From: Sporosarcina globispora
GTDB taxonomy: Bacteria; Bacillota; Bacilli; Bacillales; Cytobacillaceae
Assembly: GCF_001274725.1 (NCBI RefSeq)
Contig: NZ_LGUF01000007.1
Location: 1,867,629-1,931,628 of the forward strand
Length of the DNA stretch: 64,000 nt
Direction of reading: 5' to 3'
Under the pieces are notes generated by a model. The model was not told where the DNA came from and ran no database searches. It saw only the letters and a list, made by a program, of their open reading frames with translations. Shown here piece after piece: positions 37,230-46,367 of this stretch. Both the position numbers and the translations under genes were made by a program. Numbering within the stretch: position 1 is the stretch's first letter; every line of letters begins with the position of its first letter.

Positions 37230-37766
37230 GTGCTTTGGTTGGATGACAACAGAAAAAAGATTATTGTTAACGAACTTTTGTATTGGAAGAAAAGCCGAAT
37301 GCTTCCTGATCGATATTGTGACTACCTGCTGGCTCTTTATACGGAAGGAAGTCAGCCGAAGGGAACAAAAAAAGATAAAAATGAGATGTTTTTATATCTT
37401 ATTAACCTTATCTTCTTGTTGCTTGTTCCAATTTCTGCTTTATTAATTTATTTTACTGAATTGTCTATTATTTTGCAAACTGCCATTTTGATTCTTATTA
37501 TTTTCATTTGTATTTTGTTTGTTTTTTATTTTTCTAGGAAAGCAAAATTGATTCATATACCTCTCATCTCGGCAGCATTGATATTACTGATGGGATCTGT
37601 TGGGCTTGTATCGGAGTTATATTCCGATAATAGGGCAATTCTCTATGCTGCCTTAGTGATTAATTGTATTCTTTGGCTTCTGGCGGGATTGAAATTGAAG
37701 TTTCAATATTTATGGATATCAGGCACATTTGGATTAATGCTAATAGTTATTTCTATATTCGTATAA
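37230..37766 (+). CDS. Unknown multi-pass membrane protein
   Basis: 178-residue protein with a soluble N-terminal part (residues 1-50: NELLYWKKSRMLPDRYCDYLLALYTEG, which resembles the N-terminus of DUF2157-type proteins) and five to six hydrophobic segments. I do not recognise a function. The start is uncertain: GTG at 37230 lies only 9 bp after the sigA terminator and has no clear ribosome binding site, so transcription must come from read-through or a promoter inside the terminator region. Codon use looks ordinary for the window. Confidence 0.65.
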   Translation: MLWLDDNRKKIIVNELLYWKKSRMLPDRYCDYLLALYTEGSQPKGTKKDKNEMFLYLINLIFLLLVPISALLIYFTELSIILQTAILILIIFICILFVFYFSRKAKLIHIPLISAALILLMGSVGLVSELYSDNRAILYAALVINCILWLLAGLKLKFQYLWISGTFGLMLIVISIFV

Positions 37767-37793
37767 TAAAATATTTTAAAAAGTTTTTAAATG

Positions 37794-37823
37794 TTGAGAA
37801 AACTTTCGCATCCCTTATATAAT
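37794..37823 (+). promoter_or_regulatory. Sigma-A promoter of the acyl-CoA dehydrogenase gene
   Basis: TTGAGA, 18 bp, TATAAT. Confidence 0.65.
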
Positions 37824-37828
37824 AGTAA

Positions 37829-37842
37829 TGAAAGCGTATACA
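37829..37842 (+). promoter_or_regulatory. cre site overlapping the acyl-CoA dehydrogenase transcription start
   Basis: TGAAAGCGTATACA matches the cre consensus at 13 of 14 positions and begins 6 bp after the -10, a typical position for CcpA repression. Confidence 0.65.
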
Positions 37843-37867
37843 CCATTTGTGTTTAAGGGGGATGTAC

Positions 37868-39007
37868 ATGAATTTTGACTTGACTGCAGAACAGAATATG
37901 ATTCTTAAAACAATTAAGGAATTTGCTCAGGAAGAAGTGGCACCGGGAGCTTTGGAAAGAGACCGTACAAAAGAGTTTCCGATTGAAGTTTTTAAAAAAA
38001 TGGCAGACCTTGGTTTGATGGGACTTCCTTTTCCTGAAGAATATGGCGGAGCAGGGGCTGATACTGTAAGTTTCGCTATTGTAACAGAAGAATTGAGCAG
38101 GGCCTGCGCTTCAACCGGGATTACTTACTCGGCTCATATTTCTCTTGGCGGAGCACCGCTTTATTTATTCGGAACTGAAGAGCAAAAGCAAAAATATCTG
38201 GTGCCAATTTGCACAGGTGAATCCTTTGGAGCTTTCGGGCTAACAGAACCAAATGCAGGCTCTGATGCAGGGGGTACGAGAACAACAGCCGTCGAAAAAG
38301 ATGGAGAATACATCATTAATGGAAATAAATGTTTCATTACAAATGCAAGCTATGCTAAGCATTTAGCATTGACTGCTGTCACCGGTGAAAAGGATGGCAA
38401 AAAAGAAATCAGTGCGATTATTGTTCCAACGGATGCAGAAGGATTTACAGTGATCGATAATTATGAAAAGATGGGACTCAACGCCTCAAATACTACTGAA
38501 CTTGTCCTCGAAGACGTACGCGTTCCGACTGAGCACTTGCTCGGCAAAAATGGCGAGGGCTTTAAACAATTTTTAATCACATTGGATGGAGGCCGCATTG
38601 GAATTGGAGCTATGGCTCTAGGGATAGCGCAGGCAGCATATGACAAGGCACTCCAATATGCAAAGGAACGCAAACAGTTTGGCCGTTCTCTATCAAACTT
38701 CCAAGCTATTCAATTTAAACTTGCAGATATGGCAATGAAAATCGAATTGGCAAGGAATATGGTCTACAAAGCTGCATGGCTGAAAGACCAGGGAAGACCT
38801 TTCGCAAAAGAAGCTTCCATGTGCAAGCTCTATGCCTCTGAAATCTGTATGGAAATCGCCGACCAGGCCGTCCAAATCCACGGCGGATATGGCTATATGA
38901 AAGACTACCATGTAGAACGCTATATGAGAGACGGAAAGCTAACAGAAATTGGTGAAGGAACTTCCGAAATACAAAGAATGGTCATTGCACGGCAAATTGG
39001 GTGTTAA
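37868..39007 (+). CDS. Acyl-CoA dehydrogenase
   Basis: FAD enzyme of beta-oxidation or branched-chain acyl-CoA breakdown, 379 aa, the normal length. It shows FGLTEPNAGSDAGGTRT (FAD and substrate binding), the YAKERKQFGRSLSNFQAIQFKLADM segment and the C-terminal catalytic region IGEGTSEIQRMVIARQ with the base glutamate in GEGT. The chain-length preference cannot be read from sequence. The ATG at 37868 follows AAGGGGGATG. Its cre site suggests it is off in glucose. Confidence 0.93.
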   Translation: MNFDLTAEQNMILKTIKEFAQEEVAPGALERDRTKEFPIEVFKKMADLGLMGLPFPEEYGGAGADTVSFAIVTEELSRACASTGITYSAHISLGGAPLYLFGTEEQKQKYLVPICTGESFGAFGLTEPNAGSDAGGTRTTAVEKDGEYIINGNKCFITNASYAKHLALTAVTGEKDGKKEISAIIVPTDAEGFTVIDNYEKMGLNASNTTELVLEDVRVPTEHLLGKNGEGFKQFLITLDGGRIGIGAMALGIAQAAYDKALQYAKERKQFGRSLSNFQAIQFKLADMAMKIELARNMVYKAAWLKDQGRPFAKEASMCKLYASEICMEIADQAVQIHGGYGYMKDYHVERYMRDGKLTEIGEGTSEIQRMVIARQIGC

Positions 39008-39081
39008 GCCGGCCTAATACGATTGAACAAAGATCCATTTTGTTTTTGTGTGGCTGTGACAATGCAAATAAAATAATTAAC

Positions 39082-39110
39082 AAAAACTCCACCCTCCGGA
39101 TGGAGTTTTT
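39082..39110 (+). terminator. Terminator after the acyl-CoA dehydrogenase gene
   Basis: AAAAACTCCA pairs with TGGAGTTTTT. Confidence 0.85.
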
Positions 39111-39239
39111 GTCCATTTTATGAACAAGATTTGACAAAGTTTACAATAGGGCTTTTCCTTCTGTCTTTTTTAAAGTAAAATAGAAATTGTTTGTATACTT
39201 ACTTAAACTGAAATGTGCTTACATAAGGGAGGTTAAATC

Positions 39240-39605
39240 ATGAATCGCAATCCAATCATTCCATTTGTGTTAATTATGGTTTTTGGTGTGGTAGCAATGT
39301 TCCTTGTTTCTTTTAAAGGTCTTGGTGATATGGAAGAGCTTGCAAAAGAACAGGAAGGCGGCGGTGCTGAAACTGAAGAAACTGCAGCTGCAACCCCTGA
39401 AGAAATTTACCAGAAGAGCTGTATCGGATGTCACGGTGACCAGTATCAAGGTGGAGTCGGTCCTGCTCTAACAGGTGTAGGCGATCGTTTATCACAAGAT
39501 GAAATCGCGGATATCGTCGTAAACGGTAAAGGCTCAATGCCTCCAGGATTAGTGCCTCAAGACAAAGCTGCCGAGATGGCTGAATGGTTAGCAGGCCTTA
39601 AGTAA
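39240..39605 (+). CDS. cccA: Membrane-anchored cytochrome c550
   Basis: Small c-type cytochrome carrying electrons to the terminal oxidase on the outer face of the membrane. 121 aa: an N-terminal transmembrane anchor (FVLIMVFGVVAMFLVSF), a Glu/Gly/Ala-rich linker (about 35-53) and a cytochrome domain with the heme site CIGCH and the axial methionine in GSMPPGL. ATG at 39240 after AGGGAGG. Monocistronic, with two terminators downstream. Confidence 0.95.
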   Translation: MNRNPIIPFVLIMVFGVVAMFLVSFKGLGDMEELAKEQEGGGAETEETAAATPEEIYQKSCIGCHGDQYQGGVGPALTGVGDRLSQDEIADIVVNGKGSMPPGLVPQDKAAEMAEWLAGLK

Positions 39606-39613
39606 TACCTATA

Positions 39614-39648
39614 ATGAAAGTCCTTTGCATATGTAAAGGACTTTTTTT
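39614..39648 (+). terminator. First terminator after cccA
   Basis: AAAGTCCTTT, short loop, AAAGGACTTTTTTT. Confidence 0.9.
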
Positions 39649-39657
39649 ATACTATAA

Positions 39658-39691
39658 GAAAGGCTATCGTAAATTGACGATAGCTTTTTTA
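39658..39691 (+). terminator. Second terminator in tandem after cccA
   Basis: AAGGCTATCGT, loop, ACGATAGCTTTTTT, 10 bp after the first. Confidence 0.88.
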
Positions 39692-39763
39692 GCTGTTCGC
39701 TCAAAAGGAGCAGATAGGCAGGCGCGCTGCGCTTTTCACAATACATAAATAAGTGGTGACAGA

Positions 39764-40471
39764 ATGAATACGGAGAAATTATCAAATCGGCTTGAAGCTG
39801 TAACAAATTATATTCCCCCTGGCAAACGAGTGGCTGATATTGGCTCAGACCATGCATATTTGCCATGCTATGCAGTGAAAAAAGGGATTGTACCGTTTGC
39901 CATTGCTGGTGAAGTGGTGGAAGGGCCATATCAATCAGCAAAAAAACAGGTGAAATTGGAAGGTCTCGAAAATCAGATTTCCGTAAGAAAAGGCAACGGC
40001 CTTGAAGTGATACAGCCGGGTGAAGTTGATTGCATAACTATTGCGGGCATGGGAGGAGCTTTAATTGCGACCATTCTTGAAGATGGGAAAAGCAAGCTTG
40101 GTTCTGTGCATAGGCTTATTCTGCAGCCGAATTTAAGCGCCATTTCCATCAGAACATGGCTGATCGAGAATGGCTGGGAGTTAATAGCCGAAGAAATTCT
40201 TGAAGAAGACGGAAAGATCTATGAAATCCTGGCAGCTGAAAAAGGAAAGCCATTGAATCCATACACAGATACAAAGAAAGGTTTGCTAATGGGCCCTTTT
40301 CTAATGGAACAAAAATCCGAGGTGTTTAAAAATAAGTGGATCGGTGAAAAGAAAAATTGGGAAAGAATCCTTTTGCAGCTTGAAAAAGCTGCTTTCTCCG
40401 AAGATACAGAAAAGAGAAAAAAGGAGTTAAAGGAGAAAATCAAAATGGCGGAGGAGGTACTGGAGAAGTGA
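39764..40471 (+). CDS. trmK: tRNA (adenine22-N1)-methyltransferase
   Basis: SAM-dependent enzyme that methylates A22 of tRNAs. 235 aa with a Rossmann motif I VADIGSDHAYLPCYAV, the family pattern DCITIAGMGGALI, and a C-terminal coiled coil (about 190-235). ATG at 39764 with AGTGGTGA before it. The stop overlaps the next gene by 4 bp. Confidence 0.95.
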   Translation: MNTEKLSNRLEAVTNYIPPGKRVADIGSDHAYLPCYAVKKGIVPFAIAGEVVEGPYQSAKKQVKLEGLENQISVRKGNGLEVIQPGEVDCITIAGMGGALIATILEDGKSKLGSVHRLILQPNLSAISIRTWLIENGWELIAEEILEEDGKIYEILAAEKGKPLNPYTDTKKGLLMGPFLMEQKSEVFKNKWIGEKKNWERILLQLEKAAFSEDTEKRKKELKEKIKMAEEVLEK

Positions 40472-41583
40472 AAAAAATAAATGGCCATGAGATTATTCAA
40501 TTATTTGAGCAGTTCTCCCCAAAAGGATATGCCATGGAAGGAGACAAAATTGGGCTCCAGATCGGCAGGCTTAACACCCCTGTTGAAAATATCATGATTG
40601 CCCTTGATGTATTAGAAGAAGTTGTAGATGAGGCAATTGAAAAAAGTGTCCAGCTGATCATCGCGCATCATCCGCTAATCTACAGGCCACTGCAAAAGAT
40701 TTCCACTGATACTCCTTCAGGAAGGATTATTGAAAAGCTTATTAAACATGATATAGCTGTATATGCAGCACATACAAATTTGGATATTGCCAAAGGCGGG
40801 GTCAATGATATGCTGGCTGAAGCACTGAAGCTTTCCAAAACAGAAGTATTATACCCAACATATGAAACCGTATTGAAAAAGCTCGCTGTGTTTGTACCAG
40901 AAGAGGATGCTGAGTCTCTAAGACAAGCTCTTGGCAACGCCGGAGCAGGCTCAATTGGCAATTACAGCCATTGTTCGTTTGCTTCTCCTGGAACAGGGCA
41001 GTTTAAGCCTAACGAAGATGCGAATCCGCATATTGGCCAGCAGGGAAAGCTTGAGACTGTTAATGAAATCTGCATTGAGACCATTTATCCTGAACATATA
41101 GAAAAGAAAGTGCTGTCCGCCATGTTCAAAAATCATCCCTATGAAGAGGTTGCCTACGATATTTATAAGCTCGAAAACAAGGGTGAGGTTCTGGGGCTTG
41201 GTAAAATCGGAGAAATTAGCGAGATGACTCTAGAGGAATTTGCTGGGCATGTAAAACAAACACTTGAAGTGGATGGTGTCCGAGTTGTAGGTGATCTTTC
41301 ATCGAAAGTAAAGAAAGTCGCTGTTCTGGGCGGAGATGGAAATAAGTATTTCATGTCAGCAATGATGAAGGGCGCTGATGTATATGTTACTGGGGACATG
41401 TACTACCATGTGGCGCATGATGCCATGATGATGGGCCTTAACATTGTTGACCCCGGCCATAATGTGGAAAAAGTGATGAAAAAAGGAGTCGCCCAAAAAT
41501 TAACACAGATGTGCTCAGACAAAGGGTATGACGTATCAATTTTTCCTTCTGAAATTCATACGGATCCGTTTAAGTTCGTTTGA
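40468..41583 (+). CDS. yqfO: Nif3-like dinuclear metal protein YqfO
   Basis: Nif3/DUF34 family, 371 aa; family members bind two metals and have been proposed as GTP cyclohydrolase-like enzymes, but the role is unsettled. Metal residues appear in IIAHHPLIYRPL, YAAHTNLD and the C-terminal GDMYYHVAHDA. The insert of ~110 residues in the middle (PII/CutA-like domain, CIETIYPEHIEKKVL) is typical of the long Gram-positive form. Start GTG overlaps trmK. Confidence 0.92.
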   Translation: MKKINGHEIIQLFEQFSPKGYAMEGDKIGLQIGRLNTPVENIMIALDVLEEVVDEAIEKSVQLIIAHHPLIYRPLQKISTDTPSGRIIEKLIKHDIAVYAAHTNLDIAKGGVNDMLAEALKLSKTEVLYPTYETVLKKLAVFVPEEDAESLRQALGNAGAGSIGNYSHCSFASPGTGQFKPNEDANPHIGQQGKLETVNEICIETIYPEHIEKKVLSAMFKNHPYEEVAYDIYKLENKGEVLGLGKIGEISEMTLEEFAGHVKQTLEVDGVRVVGDLSSKVKKVAVLGGDGNKYFMSAMMKGADVYVTGDMYYHVAHDAMMMGLNIVDPGHNVEKVMKKGVAQKLTQMCSDKGYDVSIFPSEIHTDPFKFV

Positions 41584-41585
41584 TT

Positions 41586-41624
41586 CAAAAAGAACCGGTC
41601 TCCTATTGGGACCGGTTCTTCTGA
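41586..41624. terminator. Bidirectional terminator between yqfO and ispH
   Basis: AAGAACCGGTC, loop, GGACCGGTTCTT; T-rich on the minus-strand side, so it serves ispH better than yqfO. Confidence 0.82.
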
Positions 41625-42575
41625 TTATTGCTTTGCAGGCTTCTTTACTTTAGGAAGTATTTTATTTAATGGAACTTTTTTCTCACATGTCCATGTAGTT
41701 TCATCAGTTGGGTCAAATTGTTCAAGGAACGTTATGACTTCCTTTGTAATCGGGGTTGGTGTGGAGGCACCTGCTGTAACTGCTACAGTTGAGGCCTCTT
41801 TTAGCCAATTTACATCAAGTTCAGTTATATCCGCAATGCGGTAGGCTTTTGTGCCGGCAATTTCTTCCGATACCTGTGCAAGACGATTGGAGTTATTGCT
41901 CTTCGGGTCCCCAACAACGATTAATACGTCAGCCTGTCCAGCCTGTTCAGCTACTGCTTCCTGGCGAACCTGGGTAGCCATGCAGATTTCTTTATGAAAC
42001 TCTGCATGAGGGTATTTTTCTTTAATCTGATCCATTACATGGACTACATCCCATTGACTCATTGTTGTCTGGTTAGTCACCAGGATTTTATCAGCCTGGA
42101 TGTTTAGTTCATTTACATCCTCAATTGTTTGAACTAAATGGACTGCATGAGGAGCAACTCCAACTGCTCCTTCAGGTTCTGGGTGGCCTTTTTTGCCAAT
42201 GTAAATGATTTGGAATCCTTCCTTTTCCTTTTCCCTGATCAAATCATGCGTTCTGGTGACGTCAGGGCAAGTAGCATCGATTGTGACAAGGCCTTTTTGT
42301 TTGGCAGCTTCCCGGACTTGAGGAGAAATGCCATGGGCTGTAAAAATGACAGTTCCTTTATCTACCTTATCTAAAATTTCTTTTCGGTCTTTGCCGTCAA
42401 GTGTAATAATACCTTCCTCTTCAAAAGCATCTGTTACATGCTTGTTATGCACGATCATACCTAAAATATAAATGGGTCTCGGCAATGTTGGATCAAGTGC
42501 AGCGTTTCTCGCGATAACCATTGCATCCACCACACCATAACAATACCCCCGAGGAGAGATTTTTATGACATTCAT
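41625..42575 (-). CDS. ispH: 4-hydroxy-3-methylbut-2-enyl diphosphate reductase
   Basis: Last enzyme of the MEP isoprenoid pathway; reduces HMBPP to IPP and DMAPP with a [4Fe-4S] cluster. 316 aa. Cluster cysteines in [21 protein letters not shown] and the region around [10 protein letters not shown]; the motif [11 protein letters not shown] is family typical. The ATG at 42575 ([14 protein letters not shown]) follows GGGAGGATA; an open frame upstream to 42656 was rejected. The first pathway-end partner ispG is also in the window at 49950. Confidence 0.96.
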   Translation of the reverse strand: MNVIKISPRGYCYGVVDAMVIARNAALDPTLPRPIYILGMIVHNKHVTDAFEEEGIITLDGKDRKEILDKVDKGTVIFTAHGISPQVREAAKQKGLVTIDATCPDVTRTHDLIREKEKEGFQIIYIGKKGHPEPEGAVGVAPHAVHLVQTIEDVNELNIQADKILVTNQTTMSQWDVVHVMDQIKEKYPHAEFHKEICMATQVRQEAVAEQAGQADVLIVVGDPKSNNSNRLAQVSEEIAGTKAYRIADITELDVNWLKEASTVAVTAGASTPTPITKEVITFLEQFDPTDETTWTCEKKVPLNKILPKVKKPAKQ

Positions 42576-42715
42576 CTGCTTATCCTCCCTAATTAAAGCT
42601 TCTATCTGAATTGAAGTGAGTTCTATTTTTTTAGCGGGGAAAATCCCATCTTGCATATCCTATTATATAAGAGATAAACCGATAATACAAAAGGAGTAAT
42701 TTTTCTTCCAAGGAA

Positions 42716-42752
42716 GGCAAAAAAAGAATGCCCCCCGGCATCCTTTTCTTTA
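42716..42752 (-). terminator. Terminator after yqfQ
   Basis: On the minus strand GGATGCC, GGGG, GGCATTC and a T run; overlaps the yqfQ stop. Confidence 0.8.
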
Positions 42753-43334
42753 AATATATAATTTCGGTTTGGAAACACCGTCTGCCAATGATGACTTGGA
42801 GACTGGCTGCTCTTTCTCGGGTGCCTTTTTTAATTTCTTGCGCTGGGGAGACTGTTCCTTATTTTCTGTTTTAATTTGGGTGGCTTCCTCTTTTGGCTCA
42901 GATGCAGCTTCATCTGAATCAGGTGCATCTTTCAACCCTTTATAAAGTTTCCACATTGCAGGAAGATTCCTGACCATCGGGCCATACTGCTGAACCATAG
43001 GCCCTATTTGCTGTGCTGTATTTAAAACTTTTTGGGTATTGGTTAAAAATCCATTTATGGATGAAGGATTGCTTATAGCCTGCAGTATTCCGCCTCCTGA
43101 GGGTGAGCCTCCTGCAGCTCTGGCTGCCCCCATTCCTGCTGCAGGCTGGGGATTCCCTTTGCTTCTGCCTAATATTTTGGAGAGCAATCCGCCCCCTCCT
43201 GCGCGCCTCATTCCCGGAGGACCGCCCATCATCCCTCCGCCCATCGGCCCCATGGGAGGTCTTCCCTGCATAGGGTTCATAAAAGGGTGGGATGGCATTC
43301 CCCCGCGCATTGGAGGTCTTGGTCCTGGCATCAT
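42750..43334 (-). CDS. yqfQ: YqfQ/VrrA-type protein, probable spore coat protein
   Basis: 194-residue low-complexity protein: the first ~60 residues are rich in Met, Pro and Gly (MMPGPRPPMRGGMPSHPFMN), then Gly/Arg-rich, then a conserved helical segment (about 95-135: GFLTNTQKVLNTAQQIGPMVQQYGPMVRNLPAMWKLYKGLKD) and a charged Lys/Glu tail. The YqfQ/VrrA family is linked to the spore coat or repeat variation in relatives. The ATG at 43334 is 9 bases after AGGAGG; the TTG at 43340 is too close. Position between ispH and cshB matches B. subtilis. Confidence 0.82.
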   Translation of the reverse strand: MMPGPRPPMRGGMPSHPFMNPMQGRPPMGPMGGGMMGGPPGMRRAGGGGLLSKILGRSKGNPQPAAGMGAARAAGGSPSGGGILQAISNPSSINGFLTNTQKVLNTAQQIGPMVQQYGPMVRNLPAMWKLYKGLKDAPDSDEAASEPKEEATQIKTENKEQSPQRKKLKKAPEKEQPVSKSSLADGVSKPKLYI

Positions 43335-43654
43335 ATTCAATGGCCTCCTTTCTTAGCAAATTTCAGCTTCATAATTAGGAATTCATATAATAAAGTATGC
43401 GTTTATCCCAATTTGGTTTAGGTATAATGCGGAAGAATCCGATTTATTTATTAAAATCGCCCGAAAAGCTTATCATAAAAATATAAATACCGCTATGAGT
43501 GGTTATTTGCTTGAATCTTTATTATAATAACAGGATGTAAGAAAAGCTCGGAACCAGCAAATTGTCAGTTGATACAAGTAGATCTTACCTTATAAATAAT
43601 GCATCGGATGCAGCCAACCTTTAGGCTGATTCTGAATAATTGAGGAGTTTTTAT
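43335..43654. other. Intergenic leader region between yqfQ and cshB
   Basis: About 320 bp with divergent regulation of two genes. Near cshB there are small hairpins (GCATC/GATGC and CAGCC/GGCTG around 43600-43626). A TATAAT at 43523-43528 lacks a good -35. No gene seen. Confidence 0.4.
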
Positions 43655-44965
43655 ATGAATGAAACGAAATTTGACCGATTTAACTTGAAGCCATTTATTA
43701 TAGAAGCGGTTAAAGAATTTGGATTTTACGAGCCGACAGAAATTCAGGAAAGAATGATTCCTGCCGTACTGAAGGGTGAAAGCGCAATAGGCCAGTCACA
43801 GACAGGTACAGGTAAAACCCATTCTTATGTGCTGCCTATACTTCAAAAAGTTGATCCTTCCCGCCAGGAGGTTCAGGCCATTATTACCGCTCCAACAAGA
43901 GAGCTTGCCAATCAGATTTACCATGAAATTCTCAAAGTTACAGAGTACTGTCCCGAAGGAGAAGAAATAACTGCACGCTGCTATATTGGCGGAACGGATA
44001 AGCAAAGGACAATTGAAAAACTGAAAAAACAGCCTCATGTGGTGGTAGGCACTCCGGGAAGAATTAATGATCTTGTGAAAGAGCAGGCATTGTTTGTGCA
44101 TACAGCTGAAATTCTTATAGTGGATGAAGCAGACTTAATGCTTGATATGGGATTTATTGAAGATGTTGATCAGGTTGCAGCTAGGATGCCGGAAAAGCTG
44201 CAGATGCTTGTGTTTTCAGCTACCATTCCGGAGAAGCTGAAGCCATTTCTAAAAAAATATATGGATAATCCAAAATATATTCACGTGGAACCAAAGCAGG
44301 CTGCAGCAGCCAATATTGAGCACTGGCTTCTGCCGTCCAGACACCGGAACAAAGTGGAACTTGTATATCAGGCATTGACTTCGTTTAATCCGTACCTGGC
44401 CATTGTATTTACCAACACCAAGAAAAAGGCTGATGAAGTGGCTGATGGATTAATAAGCAAAGGCTTAAAAGTCGGACGCATCCATGGAGACCTTAATCCC
44501 CGTGAACGAAAGAAAATGATGAAGCAGATTCTCGACCTTGAGTTTCAATACATTGTAGCGACAGACCTGGCTGCCAGGGGTATTGATATACAGGGAATCA
44601 GCCATGTAATTAACTATGAACTGCCGACAGACCTTGATTTTTATATACACCGCGTTGGCCGTACAGCACGTGCAGGGTTCTCGGGAATCGCTGTAACTGT
44701 GTACGAAACATCCGATGAAGATGCGTTAAACAGACTGGAAAAAATGGGGATAGAATTCAAGCACAAAGATCTCCAAAAGGGCGAATGGACAAATCTGGAT
44801 AATCGCAATAAGCGAAAAACAAGACAGAAACAAACAGATGACATTGATAAAAAAGCAGCTTCTTTAGTGCAAAAACCGAAAAAAGTAAAACCAGGCTATA
44901 AAAAGAAAATGAAATGGGAAATGGACAAAATTAAAAAACGCGAAAGAAGAATAAAGCGTAAATAA
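43655..44965 (+). CDS. cshB: DEAD-box RNA helicase CshB
   Basis: ATP-dependent RNA helicase tied to cold adaptation and RNA turnover. 436 aa. Motifs: Q motif (FYEPTEIQERMIP), I SQTGTGKT, Ia PTRELA, II VDEAD, III SAT, V ATDLAARGID, VI HRVGRTARAG. The C-terminal 50 residues are Lys/Arg rich (KKMKWEMDKIKKRERRIKRK), as in CshB. The ATG at 43655 follows GAGGAG; the ATG at 43640 is too early. nfo follows 25 bp downstream. Confidence 0.95.
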   Translation: MNETKFDRFNLKPFIIEAVKEFGFYEPTEIQERMIPAVLKGESAIGQSQTGTGKTHSYVLPILQKVDPSRQEVQAIITAPTRELANQIYHEILKVTEYCPEGEEITARCYIGGTDKQRTIEKLKKQPHVVVGTPGRINDLVKEQALFVHTAEILIVDEADLMLDMGFIEDVDQVAARMPEKLQMLVFSATIPEKLKPFLKKYMDNPKYIHVEPKQAAAANIEHWLLPSRHRNKVELVYQALTSFNPYLAIVFTNTKKKADEVADGLISKGLKVGRIHGDLNPRERKKMMKQILDLEFQYIVATDLAARGIDIQGISHVINYELPTDLDFYIHRVGRTARAGFSGIAVTVYETSDEDALNRLEKMGIEFKHKDLQKGEWTNLDNRNKRKTRQKQTDDIDKKAASLVQKPKKVKPGYKKKMKWEMDKIKKRERRIKRK

Positions 44966-44989
44966 TTTTCAAAAAGGGAGAGGTATCGC

Positions 44990-45883
44990 ATGCTGAAAAT
45001 TGGATCACATGTGTCCATGAGCGGGAAAAAAATGCTCTTAGCAGCAAGTGAAGAGGCTGTTTCATACGGCTCCAATACATTTATGATCTATACAGGAGCC
45101 CCGCAAAACACCAGAAGAAAGAAAATTGAAGATCTGAACATTGAAGCTGGGCTGAAGTATATGGAAGAAAATGGGATTGCTGATATTGTTGTACATGCCC
45201 CATATATTATCAATATCGGGAATACTTCAAACCCTTCAACATTTGAATTAGGCGTTAATTTCCTGCGCTCTGAAATCGACCGTACCGAAGCTATCGGAGC
45301 AAAGCAGATAGTTCTCCACCCGGGTGCCCATGTAGGAGCAGGAACAGAGGCCGGCATCAAAAAAATCGTTGAAGGCTTGAATGAAGTTTTAAACGGCGAA
45401 GAAAATGTGCAGATTGCGCTTGAAACAATGGCCGGAAAAGGTTCAGAGTGCGGGAGATCCTTTGAAGAGCTGGCCATGATTATTGAGGGAGTCAATTATA
45501 ACAACCACTTATCTGTATGCTTTGATACTTGCCATACACATGATGCAGGTTATGATATTGTGAATGACTTCGATGGTGTATTGGAAGAATTCGATAAGAT
45601 TATTGGACTTGACCGCTTAAAAGTCCTCCATATTAATGACAGCAAGAATGAGCGCGGAATGCGTAAAGACCGTCATGCAAATATCGGATTTGGCCACATT
45701 GGTTTTGGTGCTTTAAACTATATTGTTCATCATCCTCAATTAAAGGTTATCCCTAAAATTCTGGAGACTCCTTATGTGGGCGAAGACAAAAATAATAAAA
45801 AAGCGCCTTACAAGTGCGAAATTGATATGCTGCGCAGCCAGGAATTCAATGAAAATTTATTAGAAGCCATTACGATTGGATAA
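44990..45883 (+). CDS. nfo: Endonuclease IV
   Basis: AP endonuclease that cuts abasic sites in base-excision repair and uses three zinc ions. 297 aa. Metal and signature residues: [64 protein letters not shown]. The ATG at 44990 follows AAGGGAGAGG. Cotranscribed with cshB. Confidence 0.96.
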   Translation: MLKIGSHVSMSGKKMLLAASEEAVSYGSNTFMIYTGAPQNTRRKKIEDLNIEAGLKYMEENGIADIVVHAPYIINIGNTSNPSTFELGVNFLRSEIDRTEAIGAKQIVLHPGAHVGAGTEAGIKKIVEGLNEVLNGEENVQIALETMAGKGSECGRSFEELAMIIEGVNYNNHLSVCFDTCHTHDAGYDIVNDFDGVLEEFDKIIGLDRLKVLHINDSKNERGMRKDRHANIGFGHIGFGALNYIVHHPQLKVIPKILETPYVGEDKNNKKAPYKCEIDMLRSQEFNENLLEAITIG

Positions 45884-45888
45884 CCATA

Positions 45889-45925
45889 GTAAAAAGCTGT
45901 GTTGAGATACACAGCTTTTTACATG
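45889..45925. terminator. Terminator after nfo
   Basis: AAAAAGCTGTGT, loop, ACACAGCTTTTT; usable in both directions toward the convergent small gene. Confidence 0.88.
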
Positions 45926-45952
45926 AGAAATTAAGTATAGGTAAGCGCATTC

Positions 45953-46207
45953 CTATTTTGTAAATTGCAAAAACAGCCTGTTTACTTCCCTTGCGGTTTC
46001 TGGGCCGGCAATTTTGGCAATTTCCTTTATTATTTTTGTCCGTGCGCTATCTTCAAAGATGTTTATTTGCTTGCCTCTCAGATAGTCTGCAATTTTCTGC
46101 GCCTGCGCTTTTGTAATTCTAATGTTGAACTGATCTCCATATTTTAATAATTCATCAGCCGTAATATTGCTTAATTTGTGATTAATGATGTTTTCGAATA
46201 TTTTCAT
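45953..46207 (-). CDS. yqfT: YqfT-like protein (DUF2624)
   Basis: Small soluble helical protein of 84 aa, unknown function. MKIFENIINHKLSNITADELLKYGDQFNIRITKAQAQKIADYLRGK is the recognisable part. The ATG at 46207 is 8 bases after GAGGAG. It is divergent from the zinc-uptake operon and convergent with nfo, as in B. subtilis. Confidence 0.78.
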   Translation of the reverse strand: MKIFENIINHKLSNITADELLKYGDQFNIRITKAQAQKIADYLRGKQINIFEDSARTKIIKEIAKIAGPETAREVNRLFLQFTK

Positions 46208-46293
46208 TTTCACCACTCCTCCTCAGTACTTTATGAGTTATGAATGTGAATCGTGACAATTAGTTTTTAAAATTCCCACGAAAAGCATGTACC

Positions 46294-46322
46294 TTTACTT
46301 TAAATGCAGGTTCCTGTATACT
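46294..46322 (+). promoter_or_regulatory. Sigma-A promoter of zurA-zurM-zur
   Basis: TTTACT, 17 bp, TATACT, 46 bp before the zurA start. Confidence 0.7.
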
Positions 46323-46333
46323 GTGTTAGTAAA

Positions 46334-46348
46334 TCGTAATGATTCTTA
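46334..46348 (+). promoter_or_regulatory. Zur box upstream of zurA
   Basis: TCGTAATGATTCTTA matches the Zur consensus TCGTAATNATTACGA in the left arm and centre, with the right arm degraded. It begins about 12 bp after the -10, where bound Zur would block transcription in high zinc. Confidence 0.6.
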
Positions 46349-46367
46349 ATATGTAAGGTGATAAAAA

